The position numbers and the translations under genes are program-made. 45,643 nucleotides of DNA. It comes from an uncultured beta proteobacterium (GTDB taxonomy: Bacteria; Pseudomonadota; Gammaproteobacteria; Burkholderiales; Burkholderiaceae_C). Shown piece after piece: positions 16,518 through 24,708 of this stretch. The stretch lies in assembly GCA_903830985.1 (NCBI GenBank), contig CAIKVZ010000013.1, forward strand, positions 1 through 45,643, read 5' to 3'. Within the stretch, counting starts at the first letter, position 1. The number at the start of each line of letters is the position of its first letter. The notes below the pieces were generated by a model. That model searched no databases. It was not told where the DNA came from and saw nothing but the letters and a program-made list of their open reading frames with translations.

Positions 16518-17882
16518 TCACACATGCAGCAGCAAATGTTCCCGTTCCCAGGGCGAGATCACTTTCATGAATTCCTCGAATTCCAGTTCCTTGATCTCGG
16601 TGTAAACCGTGATGAATTCCTTGCCCAGGATCTCGTGCAGATCGGGTTCGTTGCGCAGCAGGTCCAGCGCCTCGCCCAGGCTGCGCGGCAGAGAGTACGG
16701 CGCCAGATACGCGTCGCCCTTCATCTCGGGCTTGGGCCTGATCTTCTTTTTCATTCCCAGGTAGCCGCAGGCCAGCGTCATGGCCATGGCCACATAAGGG
16801 TTCGCATCCACGCCGATGACGCGGTTCTCGATGCGCCGCGCCTCGGGCGAGGAAATCGGCGAGCGTATGCCCACCGTGCGGTTGTCAAAGCCCCATTCGA
16901 TGTTGATCGGCGCGGCGGTGTGACGCGCCAGGCGGCGGTAACTGTTCACATAGGGCGCAACCAGGGCCATGGCGGCCGGGATGTAGCGCTGCAGGCCGCC
17001 GATGTAGTGGAAGAAGGCCTCGGATGGCGTTCCGTCCGGGTTGCTGAAGATGTTCTTGCCCGTGGCCTTGCTCACCAGACTCTGGTGCACGTGCATGGCG
17101 CTGCCCGGCTCGCCGGCGATGGGCTTGGCCATGAAGGTGGCGTACATGTCGTGGCGCAACGCCACCTCGCGCACCGTGCGCTTGAACAGGAACACCTCGT
17201 CGGCCAAGCCCAGCGGATGAGCGTGAAAGAAGTTGATCTCCATCTGGCCCGCCCCAGCCTCGTGGATCAGCGTGTCGACATTGAGTTCCATCTTCTCGCA
17301 AAAATCGTAGAGCTCCTCGAACAGCGGGTCGAACTCGTTCACCGCGTCGATGCTGTACGACTGGCGCGAAGTCTCGGCGCGGCCGCTGCGACCGATGGGC
17401 GGGCGCAGCACGGTGTTCGGGTCGGTGTTGCGCGACACCAGGTAGAACTCGAGTTCGGGCGCGACCACGGGCTCGATGCCCTCGGCCTCGTACAGGTCGC
17501 AGATGCGGCGCAGCACGCTGCGCGGCGCGAAGGGAACGAGCTTGCCGTCGCGGTCAAAGCAGTCGTGGATCACCTGCGCCGTGGGGTCGGTGGCCCAGGG
17601 GACGATGCGTACGGTGGAGGCGTCGGGCTGCAAATGCATGTCCCGGTCGGTCGGGTTGATCACGTCGTAATACGGGCCATTCTCCGGGAACTCGCCCGTC
17701 ACACCCATGGCGACAATGGCTTCCGGGATGCGCATGCCGCGGTCTTCGGTGAATTTTTCGCGCGGCAGGATCTTGCCCCGCGCCACGCCGGTCAAGTCGG
17801 GGACCAGGCACTCGACCTCGGTGACCCGGCGTTCGTTGAGCCAGCTTTCCAGTTCGTTGAAAGTCATTTGTTTGGTAGTCAT
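16518..17882 (-). CDS. puuA: gamma-glutamylputrescine synthetase
   Basis: A 454-residue glutamine-synthetase-fold enzyme that couples glutamate to putrescine with ATP. It has VPDLTGVARGKILP in the N-terminal domain, then APELEFYLVSR, GAGQMEINFFHAHPL, FMAKPIAGEPGSAMHVHQSL, VNSYRRLARH, the NRTVGIR loop and SSPEARRIENR. All glutamine synthetase metal and ATP residues I can identify are retained. The close PuuA form, together with PuuB, PuuC and PuuD in the cluster, supports the assignment. ATG 17882 overlaps the puuD stop (ATGA) and has AGGAC upstream. Confidence 0.9.
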   Translation of the reverse strand: MTTKQMTFNELESWLNERRVTEVECLVPDLTGVARGKILPREKFTEDRGMRIPEAIVAMGVTGEFPENGPYYDVINPTDRDMHLQPDASTVRIVPWATDPTAQVIHDCFDRDGKLVPFAPRSVLRRICDLYEAEGIEPVVAPELEFYLVSRNTDPNTVLRPPIGRSGRAETSRQSYSIDAVNEFDPLFEELYDFCEKMELNVDTLIHEAGAGQMEINFFHAHPLGLADEVFLFKRTVREVALRHDMYATFMAKPIAGEPGSAMHVHQSLVSKATGKNIFSNPDGTPSEAFFHYIGGLQRYIPAAMALVAPYVNSYRRLARHTAAPINIEWGFDNRTVGIRSPISSPEARRIENRVIGVDANPYVAMAMTLACGYLGMKKKIRPKPEMKGDAYLAPYSLPRSLGEALDLLRNEPDLHEILGKEFITVYTEIKELEFEEFMKVISPWEREHLLLHV

Positions 17883-18748
17883 AAGCTGTCCTGGTTGTGC
17901 GCTGGGCGATTCATTTCTTGCTGGCGGCGCCGACAGGCGTCACCAAAGGCGGTGAAGATGGCCTGGTAAAAAGGGTTGTCCCAGAAGTGCCATTCGGGAT
18001 GCCACTGCACCGCACAGGCAAAACTGTGCGCGCCCTCCACTTCAAAAGCTTCCACCAGACCGTCCGGCGCGTGCCCTACTGCCCGCAAGCCCCGTGCCAA
18101 TTGCTTGATGCCCTGGCCGTGCAGCGAATTCACCTGGGCCACGGGGCCGCCGGCCCAGCGTGCGAAGTCCGAGCCCGGCGCGAAGCGCATGGCGTGCGCC
18201 GGCGCGTACTGCTGCTCCAGTGGCACACCCTTGGGCTCACGGTGATCCATCAGGTCGGGCTGGTCCTGCACCTGCTGGTGCAGGCTGCCGCCCAGGGCCA
18301 CGTTGATTTCCTGAAAACCGCGGCATACGCCCAGCAGCGGCACGCCGCCCTGCACGCAGGCCTTGACCAGCGCCAGCGTCAGCGCATCGCGCTGCGCGTC
18401 CAGCGGCAAACTGGTGTCGGCCACTTCCTCGTCGAAATGCGAGGGGTGGACATTGGACGGCGAGCCCGTGAGCATGACGCCGTGCACCAACGACAGCAAC
18501 TCGGGAATCTGCTGCGCGTCGGCCAGGGGAAACAGCACAGGCTGGCCGCCTGCGGCGACCTTGGCAGCGCGGGCGTATTTCTCACCCAGCACCAGCGCGG
18601 GCTGCGCGCCGTGGCCATGGCCCAGTTCGCGGTGGTCGGCAGGCAGCCAGATCAGACAGGGGGAAGTTTGGTGTGACAAATTTGTGCTCCTGGGCTCATT
18701 CTGGCTGGGCGATTGGTTGACAATGGGGGCCATTTGAATAAAGGCCAT
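17879..18748 (-). CDS. puuD: gamma-glutamyl-GABA hydrolase, class I amidotransferase fold
   Basis: Peptidase C26-type hydrolase that releases GABA from gamma-glutamyl-GABA. The nucleophile elbow GVCRGFQEI gives C142, the catalytic pair is in QWHPEW (H250, E252), and VNSLHGQG and APDGLVEA match PuuD. The ATG at 18748 gives 289 residues. However, the TTG at 18679 is preceded by AGGAG with 7-nt spacing and yields MSHQTSPCLIWLP, a length closer to E. coli PuuD, so the true start may be there. It is the first gene of the minus-strand run and divergent from the MocR regulator. Confidence 0.9.
   Translation of the reverse strand: MAFIQMAPIVNQSPSQNEPRSTNLSHQTSPCLIWLPADHRELGHGHGAQPALVLGEKYARAAKVAAGGQPVLFPLADAQQIPELLSLVHGVMLTGSPSNVHPSHFDEEVADTSLPLDAQRDALTLALVKACVQGGVPLLGVCRGFQEINVALGGSLHQQVQDQPDLMDHREPKGVPLEQQYAPAHAMRFAPGSDFARWAGGPVAQVNSLHGQGIKQLARGLRAVGHAPDGLVEAFEVEGAHSFACAVQWHPEWHFWDNPFYQAIFTAFGDACRRRQQEMNRPAHNQDSL
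18717..18744 (+). promoter_or_regulatory. possible promoter of the MocR-type regulator
   Basis: A perfect TTGACA (18717-18722) is followed after 16 bp by TAAAGG (18739-18744), giving a transcript start near 18751 and a leader of about 50 nt. Two copies of GGCCAT, at 18728 and 18743, form a 15-bp-spaced direct repeat over this element. MocR proteins often bind direct repeats, so it is a candidate autoregulatory site. Confidence 0.4.
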
Positions 18749-18802
18749 GGAGCCACTTCAAAGACTTGCCAAAAAGCCAAGGGTTACTACTTAATCAGTC
18801 TG

Positions 18803-20275
18803 ATGCTCTCCGAATTCCTGCTCGCTGAAATGTCGCGCCTGAGCGCACACAACGAACTGCCCCTGCACCGCCAGCTGTATGAGGCTTTGCGCCGCGCCAT
18901 GCTCGGCGGCCAACTCGACGCCGGCGAACGCATACCCTCGAGCCGCGAACTGGCGACCGACCTGCGCCTGTCGCGCAACACGGTGGTGGCGGCACTGAGC
19001 CAGTTGACCGTGGAAGGCTATCTGAGCAGCCATGTCGGCAGCGGCACCTACGTGAACGACAACGTGCCACGCGGCCCAGCGGCCGCGGCGCCCGGCTTTA
19101 CCGGACAGAGCGCGCAGCTGTCGCAGCGCGGTGCTGCGCTGTCGAATACGTTCTGTGCGCGCACCCTGGAAATCCAGCCCTTCACCGGCGGCATCGCCGA
19201 CTTCAGCGCCTTTCCCACGACACTGTGGCAACGCCTGCAGAACAAGCACTGGCGCATGAGCTACCCCGACATGCTGGACTACAGCAGCTCGGGCGGCTAC
19301 GCGCCACTGCGCCGCGTGGTGGCCGACTACCTGCGCGTCTTTCGCAGCGTGCAGCTCGACACCGATCAGGTCATCATCACCAGCGGTACGCAGCAGTCGC
19401 TGGAACTGTGTGCCCAACTGCTGGCCGACCACGGCAGCACCGTGTGGGTGGAGGACCCGGCTTACTGGGGGGCGGTGAAGGCCTTCATGGCCACGGGGCT
19501 GAAGCTGCACGGCGTGCGCGTGGACGAGCAAGGCATTGCACCTGAGCCCCTGGACGAGGCCACAGCGCCGCGGCTCATTTACGTGACACCCTCGCACCAG
19601 TACCCCACCGGCGCCGTGATGTCACTGGCGCGGCGCCATCAGTTGCTCGACACGGCGCGGCGCCACCAGGCATGGATTCTGGAGGACGACTACGACAGCG
19701 AGTTCCGCTTCAGCGGCCCGCCCCTCTCGTCCCTGCAAGGCCTGGACAGCGACGCGCGGGTGCTCTACATGGGGTCGTTCTCCAAGGTGCTCTACCCGGG
19801 ACTCAAGCTGGGCTATCTGGTGGTGCCGCAGCAGTTGGTCACGGCCTTCAAAGAGGCCCACTACGACCTGAACCGTCCGGGCCAGCTGCCGCTGCAGGCG
19901 GCGCTGGCCGAGTTCATTGAAATGGGCCACTTCTCCAGCGCGCTGCGCCGTGCCAGACAGAGCTACGCCGAGCGTCGGCGCTGCCTGCTCGAAGCGCTCA
20001 AGCCTTGCCTGGGAAGCCGCGCCCAGATCAGCGGCGCCGAGCAGGGCCTGCACCTGTGCCTGCGCCTTCCATCAGGCGTGGACGACGCGGCCCTGGCAGC
20101 TCGCATTGGCCAACTCGGCATGGTGGTGCGGCCTCTGTCTGCGTACTGCGTGGAGCGACAGGACGTGAAGGGCTTGGTCATCGGCTATGGCTATGCCACG
20201 CTGTCCGAAATCGAGCGCCTGGGGCCGCGTTTGGCCGGTGCGATACGCAGCGAAGCCCAGCGCCTGGGGATCTGA
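18803..20275 (+). CDS. MocR/GabR-family transcriptional regulator (GntR HTH + aminotransferase-like domain)
   Basis: A 490-residue protein with a GntR-type winged helix at about 19-85 (LHRQLYEALRRAM, RIPSSRELATDLRLSRNTV, GYLSSHVGSGTYV), a linker, and a fold-type I aminotransferase domain. The predicted PLP lysine is K328 in GSFSKVLYPGLKLGY, preceded by EDDYDSEFRF. MocR regulators sense amines or PLP adducts; GabR, for example, responds to GABA. Divergent transcription from puuD makes it the likely regulator of the polyamine cluster. The cluster shows no PuuR-type (cupin) repressor. The ATG at 18803 lacks a clear Shine-Dalgarno sequence. Confidence 0.88.
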   Translation: MLSEFLLAEMSRLSAHNELPLHRQLYEALRRAMLGGQLDAGERIPSSRELATDLRLSRNTVVAALSQLTVEGYLSSHVGSGTYVNDNVPRGPAAAAPGFTGQSAQLSQRGAALSNTFCARTLEIQPFTGGIADFSAFPTTLWQRLQNKHWRMSYPDMLDYSSSGGYAPLRRVVADYLRVFRSVQLDTDQVIITSGTQQSLELCAQLLADHGSTVWVEDPAYWGAVKAFMATGLKLHGVRVDEQGIAPEPLDEATAPRLIYVTPSHQYPTGAVMSLARRHQLLDTARRHQAWILEDDYDSEFRFSGPPLSSLQGLDSDARVLYMGSFSKVLYPGLKLGYLVVPQQLVTAFKEAHYDLNRPGQLPLQAALAEFIEMGHFSSALRRARQSYAERRRCLLEALKPCLGSRAQISGAEQGLHLCLRLPSGVDDAALAARIGQLGMVVRPLSAYCVERQDVKGLVIGYGYATLSEIERLGPRLAGAIRSEAQRLGI

Positions 20276-20851
20276 TCAGCCGCCACCGCCCATGCCGCCA
20301 CCCATGCCACCGGCGCCGCCGCGGTGACCTCGCTGGCCGCCTTCGGGCTTTTCCGGCTTGCGGCGTTCGCCGCTCGGCCCCGGGCTGCCCTGGCCTGACG
20401 TGAAGGACGGGATCGTCGCCAGCAGCCATTGATTGGCGGTTTTCTGCTGCGCCGGGTTCAAGGCCGCGTACAGGTTTTTCGTGGCGCGTTCGACTTCTTC
20501 CAGTGCTGCGAGGCGGTTCTGCTGCCTGTCCACCAGACGACTGATCTGCTGCGGTGCGGTGACTTCCTGTGAAGCCAGCACCGGCTTCTCCCGGTAGAAG
20601 TCTTCCGTGTAGTCCCTGACCTTGCCCTCAAAAGCCTGCCACAGCGCCCGCTGCGCCTCGCTCAGTATCAATCTGTCCCGCAACTGCTCCAGCGTGATCT
20701 CGCGTTTACCCGCCGGCCCGGGCGCAGGGGCTGCGCCCTTGGGCGGCGCGGGCTGCACCACCGAGTAGCCGGGCGGCGCCGCCTTGTCGTCGTTTTGCGC
20801 CGCGACAAGTAGGGGACTCAACACCATCATCCAACACAACAATTTCTTCAC
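20276..20851 (-). CDS. Spy/CpxP-like periplasmic protein with Gly/Met-rich tail
   Basis: A 191-residue exported protein: signal peptide MKKLLCWMMVLSPLLVAAQ, a Pro/Ala-rich segment, then a helical region (ITLEQLRDRLILSEAQRALW and LNPAQQKTANQWLLA) with the spacing of LTxxQ-type Spy/CpxP proteins, which act as periplasmic chaperones or stress sensors. The C-terminus is low-complexity Gly/Met (GGAGGMGGGMGGGG). GTG 20851 is preferred because AGGA lies 6 nt before it. It abuts the MocR gene tail to tail with no gap. Its link to polyamine metabolism is unknown. Confidence 0.65.
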   Translation of the reverse strand: MKKLLCWMMVLSPLLVAAQNDDKAAPPGYSVVQPAPPKGAAPAPGPAGKREITLEQLRDRLILSEAQRALWQAFEGKVRDYTEDFYREKPVLASQEVTAPQQISRLVDRQQNRLAALEEVERATKNLYAALNPAQQKTANQWLLATIPSFTSGQGSPGPSGERRKPEKPEGGQRGHRGGAGGMGGGMGGGG

Positions 20852-20935
20852 GCGCACTCCTGACTATTTCATTGCTCAAGCATAGCGGCGTGATGTTTTT
20901 CGCCGTGTTCCCGGCGCGCAAAGAAGTGTGAAGAG

Positions 20936-22273
20936 TCAGCATTGCCCCACCAGCCACTGCCGCTCCCAGGCCGTGATGTGGCGGTCGAAGTGCTCGCACT
21001 CCATCTGCTTGGTGCCGACAAAGATGCGCACGAACTCCTCACCCAACAGCTGTGCCGCCAGCGCACTGCCCTGCATACGCGCCAGTGCCTGCGGCAGGCT
21101 GTAGACCAGGGCCGGATCGAGCGTGGCCGGGGCCTCGCCGGCAGCCACCGGTGCGGAGGCGCTCAATTCGTTCTCCAGGCCGTGCCAACCGGCCGCCAGG
21201 GTCGCGGCAATGACCAGGTAGGGGTTGGTATCGGCGCCGGCCAAACGCGTCTCCACGCGTCGCGCCTCAGGGCTGGAGGGCGGCACGCGGATGCCGGCAA
21301 GCCGGTGGTCATAACCCCATTGCACATTCGCCGGCGACTCGGCGTGTGGCGAGAAGCGGCGAAAGGAATTCACCGTCGGGCACAGCAGGGGCAGCAAATC
21401 CGGCAGCACGATCTGCTGTCCTGCGATGAAGTGCTCAAAGCGGGCTGTGGCGCTGCCGTCTTCCTGGCTGAAGATGTTGGCTCCGGTCTGAACATCCACC
21501 ACGCTTTGGTGCACGTGCATCGAACTGCCTTCGTCGCCTTCGATCGGTTTGGCCATGAACACCGCCAGCAGGCCGTGGCGCAGCGCCACTTCGCGCACTG
21601 CGCGCTTGAACAAGAAGGCCTGGTCCGCCACCTCCAGCGCCGGGCCATGGACCAGGTTGATCTCGAACTGGCTCACGCCCACTTCGTGCAGCAAGGTGTC
21701 GGTGCGCACGCCCAGCACCTGCAGCGCGTGGGCCAGTTCCGCGAAGAAGGGCGAATAGCTCTCCAGCGCGCCCAGGGTGTAGGCGTCGGGCCCGCATTCG
21801 CGCCGCCCGTCGCGCCCCACCGGGGCGGCGAAGGCCTGGCTCGGGTCCGGGTTCAGGGCGAACAGGTAGAACTCGATTTCCGGCGCCACCACCGGCACCC
21901 AGCCGCGTTCGGCATAGCGCGCCAGCACGCGCTTGAGCACATTGCGCGGCGCAAAGGGCGTGGGCGCGCCGTCCAGATCTTGGCAATCGTGCAGCGCCAG
22001 GGCGCGCGGCGGATGGGCCCAGGGCACCAGGCGCAGCGAGCCGGGAATGGGCACGAGGCGCAGGTCCGGGTCGCCCGCCGCATAGAGCTCGGGCACCCAG
22101 TCGCGTGTCAGCGAGGTCGCCGCAATGGCGCGCGCCACACGCAGGTCCTGCCCGGCGGCAAAGGCCCGGGCGGGCAGGCTCTTGCCCCGGCCCACGCCGG
22201 TGATGTCGGCAAACAGACACTCAACGTCCTGCACCGGGTTTTGGGAAAAAAATTCGGCGCTGCTGGGGTTCAT
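20936..22273 (-). CDS. second gamma-glutamylpolyamine synthetase-like ligase
   Basis: A 445-residue glutamine-synthetase-fold protein related to the PuuA-like gene at 16.5 kb but clearly diverged. Matching motifs are FADITGVGRGKSLP, APEIEFYLFAL, SQFEINLVHGPAL, FMAKPIEGDEGSSMHVHQS, VNSFRRFSPH and SSPEARRVETR. The conserved Glu and His ligands and the arginine loops are present, so it should be active. Its own upstream neighbours are puuB and an agmatinase, suggesting a different amine (for example spermidine or a longer diamine), but the substrate cannot be read from sequence. ATG 22273 begins the family-like MNPSSAEFF; the frame upstream of it overlaps puuB out of frame. Confidence 0.85.
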   Translation of the reverse strand: MNPSSAEFFSQNPVQDVECLFADITGVGRGKSLPARAFAAGQDLRVARAIAATSLTRDWVPELYAAGDPDLRLVPIPGSLRLVPWAHPPRALALHDCQDLDGAPTPFAPRNVLKRVLARYAERGWVPVVAPEIEFYLFALNPDPSQAFAAPVGRDGRRECGPDAYTLGALESYSPFFAELAHALQVLGVRTDTLLHEVGVSQFEINLVHGPALEVADQAFLFKRAVREVALRHGLLAVFMAKPIEGDEGSSMHVHQSVVDVQTGANIFSQEDGSATARFEHFIAGQQIVLPDLLPLLCPTVNSFRRFSPHAESPANVQWGYDHRLAGIRVPPSSPEARRVETRLAGADTNPYLVIAATLAAGWHGLENELSASAPVAAGEAPATLDPALVYSLPQALARMQGSALAAQLLGEEFVRIFVGTKQMECEHFDRHITAWERQWLVGQC

Positions 22274-22340
22274 GGAGTTGGTTTCAAAAGAGATGCGACG
22301 AGCCCATGATAGGGCGAGTCGCTGAATTGACCGGACGCTG

Positions 22341-23651
22341 TCACAGCAGGTCTTTGAGCCGGTGGTACAGCGTGCCCAGCACCAGGCTGGGCATGCGCAG
22401 CAACTCGCCACCGGGAAAGTTGCGGTGCTGCAGGCGCGCGAAGACATCGAAGCGCTCGGCTTGGCCCACGATGGCCTCGGCCACCAGGCGCCCGCCCAGC
22501 ACCGTGGCCGCCACGCCGTGGCCGCTGAAGCCCTGCAGGTAATAGACGTTGCTTCCGAGACGCCCGAAGTCGGGCGCGCGGTTCATGCTGATGTCGACAA
22601 AGCCGCCCCAGACGAAGTCCACCGGCGCTGGCGCCAAATCGGGGAACACCTGCACCATGCGCCGCTGCATGGTCTGCAGCAGATTCGCGGGCGTGGCCGT
22701 GGTGTAGCTCACACGCCCGCCGAACAGCATGCGGTGATCCGCGCTGAAGCGAAAATAATCCAGCACGAAATTGTTGTCGCAGGCCGAGGCGTTGCTCGGG
22801 ATCAGGCGCCGGCACAACGCCGGATCGAGCGGCGCCGTGGCAATCATGTAGGTGCCCACGGGCATGATGCGCGGCGTGATTTCCGGCGCCACGGCCGGGC
22901 CGTATTCGCCCAGCATGCAGTTGCCCGCGAGCACGGCAAAACGCGCGCGCACGCTGCCCTGCGGCGTGCGTGCCAGCAGCGTGTCGCCGCGCTGCAGCGA
23001 CTGCACCGGCGAACGTTCATGGATCTGCACGCCCAGGGCACGCGCCGCCGCCGCCAGCCCCAGACCGAACTTGAGCGGATGCAGATGGCCCGACACCGGT
23101 TCGAAGGCCGCGGCGCAATAGCGCGGACTGTCAATCTGCTGGCGCAACGCCGCGCCGGTGTAGATCTGGCTCTCAAAACCGTAGTCGTTGCGCAGCGCCT
23201 GCATGTCGGATTCCAGCGCCCGCGCCTTGCGGAGCGAGTCCGCCACATGCAGGTAGCCGTGCACGCGGTCGCAGGCGATGGCGTGCTTTTCGATGTGCTG
23301 GTCCAGCAGTTTGATCGACTCCATGGACATATCCCAGGCGCGACGCGCATCTTCCCGCCCCAATTGCGCCTCGTAGGGTTGCTGGCCACTGGCAAAGCCC
23401 ACGATGGCCTGGCCGCCATTGCGCCCTGAAGCGCCGCTGCAGATGCGGTCGGCTTCCAGCACCACCACGCGCAAGCCGCGCTGCGCCAGCTCGATGGCCG
23501 AAGTGAGTCCTGCGTAGCCCGCGCCGACGATCAGCGCATCGGCCTGCAAGGCGCCCTGCAGCGGCTCGCCCAGGGGCTCGCGCTGCACGCTGGCTTCGTA
23601 GTAGCTGGTCTGGTTCAGCTGGGTGTCGGAGTTGAGCAGCGACGAAGTCAT
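22341..23651 (-). CDS. puuB: gamma-glutamylputrescine oxidase (FAD-dependent)
   Basis: A 436-residue DAO-family flavoenzyme. The dinucleotide-binding motif ALIVGAGYAGLTSA (43-48 core) is followed by the FAD-contact motif CSGASGRNGGQ (71-81), and the C-terminal YYLQGFSGHGVAATVLGG is the second FAD motif. It oxidatively deaminates gamma-glutamylputrescine to the aldehyde taken by PuuC. The ATG at 23651 overlaps the stop of the agmatinase gene (ATGA), showing coupling. The open frame continues upstream through that gene, but those codons are non-coding. Confidence 0.9.
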   Translation of the reverse strand: MTSSLLNSDTQLNQTSYYEASVQREPLGEPLQGALQADALIVGAGYAGLTSAIELAQRGLRVVVLEADRICSGASGRNGGQAIVGFASGQQPYEAQLGREDARRAWDMSMESIKLLDQHIEKHAIACDRVHGYLHVADSLRKARALESDMQALRNDYGFESQIYTGAALRQQIDSPRYCAAAFEPVSGHLHPLKFGLGLAAAARALGVQIHERSPVQSLQRGDTLLARTPQGSVRARFAVLAGNCMLGEYGPAVAPEITPRIMPVGTYMIATAPLDPALCRRLIPSNASACDNNFVLDYFRFSADHRMLFGGRVSYTTATPANLLQTMQRRMVQVFPDLAPAPVDFVWGGFVDISMNRAPDFGRLGSNVYYLQGFSGHGVAATVLGGRLVAEAIVGQAERFDVFARLQHRNFPGGELLRMPSLVLGTLYHRLKDLL

Positions 23652-24592
23652 GCCCCCGCCCCCAACGCCGCCAAGCGCTTGGCAACCTGGCCGCACAGGT
23701 AGGTCCAGACAAAGGTGGCGGCCGCGTTGCTCGTGAGCTCGGCGTGGTCGTAGGCCGGCGCCACCTCGACGCAGTCCATGGCCACGAAGTTCAGGCCCGA
23801 GAGTTCCTCCAGCAGGGTCAGCACTTGTGAGCTGCTCAAGCCTCCGGGCTCGGGTGTGCCCGTGCCCGGGGCAAAGGCCGGGTCCAGGCAATCGATGTCC
23901 AGTGTCAGGTAACAGGGCCGCTGCCCCAGGCGCTGGGTGATGGCGTCGAGCACCGGCTGCAGGCCGGCGCCGTCCTTGCCGCGCAGCTGGCGCGCCGTGA
24001 AAATCTGTCCACCCTGGTCCTGCACGTACTCGCGCACCGCGCGCTCGCCGCTGGAGCGCAGGCCGATCTGCACGCTGTGCTCGGCGCTGACCAGGCCTTC
24101 GCGCAGCGCCTCCCAGGTCCAGGTGCCGTGGCCCGAAGCCTCGTCGAAGTGACTGGGCCAGGTGTCGCAGTGCGCGTCGAAGTGGACCAGTGCCAGAGGT
24201 TCGCCACCAAAGCGGGCCTTGGCGGCGCGCAGCAGGGCCAGCGTCACGGAGTGGTCGCCACCGAGAAAGACACAGTGCTGCTGCGCCATGAGTTGCGCGG
24301 CCTGCACCTGGATTTGCGCGCGCACTGCGGCCAGACCGCTGGCGTTGGGCAGCAGCATGTCGCCGGCGTCGCCCAGCAGACCCAGCGGCGACACATTGAA
24401 GTGCGGATGGATGCCGTCGCACAACATGAGCGAGGCGCGGCGGATTTCCTGCGGGCCAAAGCGCGCGCCGGGCCGGTTCGTGACCGCGCCGTCAAAAGGC
24501 ACGCCAGCCACGACAAAGGGCTGGTCGTGGGATACGGGGGCGGCCAGAAATCGATTGCTGTTGCTGGCGTAGGCGAATTGACCTTGGCTCAT
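23648..24592 (-). CDS. speB: agmatinase-family ureohydrolase
   Basis: A 314-residue Mn-dependent ureohydrolase with all metal ligands: GGDHS (H114), DAHCD (D139, H141, D143) and DIDCLDP (D232, D234), followed by APGTGTPEPGG. Agmatinase releases urea from agmatine to give putrescine, which fits the adjacent putrescine pathway. A guanidinobutyrase or related activity is the main alternative. ATG 24592 has AAGGA with 6-nt spacing. It heads the second minus-strand block (speB-puuB-ligase). Confidence 0.87.
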   Translation of the reverse strand: MSQGQFAYASNSNRFLAAPVSHDQPFVVAGVPFDGAVTNRPGARFGPQEIRRASLMLCDGIHPHFNVSPLGLLGDAGDMLLPNASGLAAVRAQIQVQAAQLMAQQHCVFLGGDHSVTLALLRAAKARFGGEPLALVHFDAHCDTWPSHFDEASGHGTWTWEALREGLVSAEHSVQIGLRSSGERAVREYVQDQGGQIFTARQLRGKDGAGLQPVLDAITQRLGQRPCYLTLDIDCLDPAFAPGTGTPEPGGLSSSQVLTLLEELSGLNFVAMDCVEVAPAYDHAELTSNAAATFVWTYLCGQVAKRLAALGAGA

Positions 24593-24708
24593 GGAGTTTC
24601 CTTGGGGTACAGCGCCCACCTTAATGCATGGCACCTGTTTACTCTGGTGCCAATTCACCGTCAGTGCAATCGGCCACTGCCCAAGCACCGCTGATAATTC
24701 ACGCTCCC

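Noticed and set aside
22274-24422. puuB frame extended to 24422 as one 693-residue protein
   Set aside because: The extension is the agmatinase gene read out of frame. The ATG at 23651 overlaps the agmatinase stop and begins the flavoenzyme proper.
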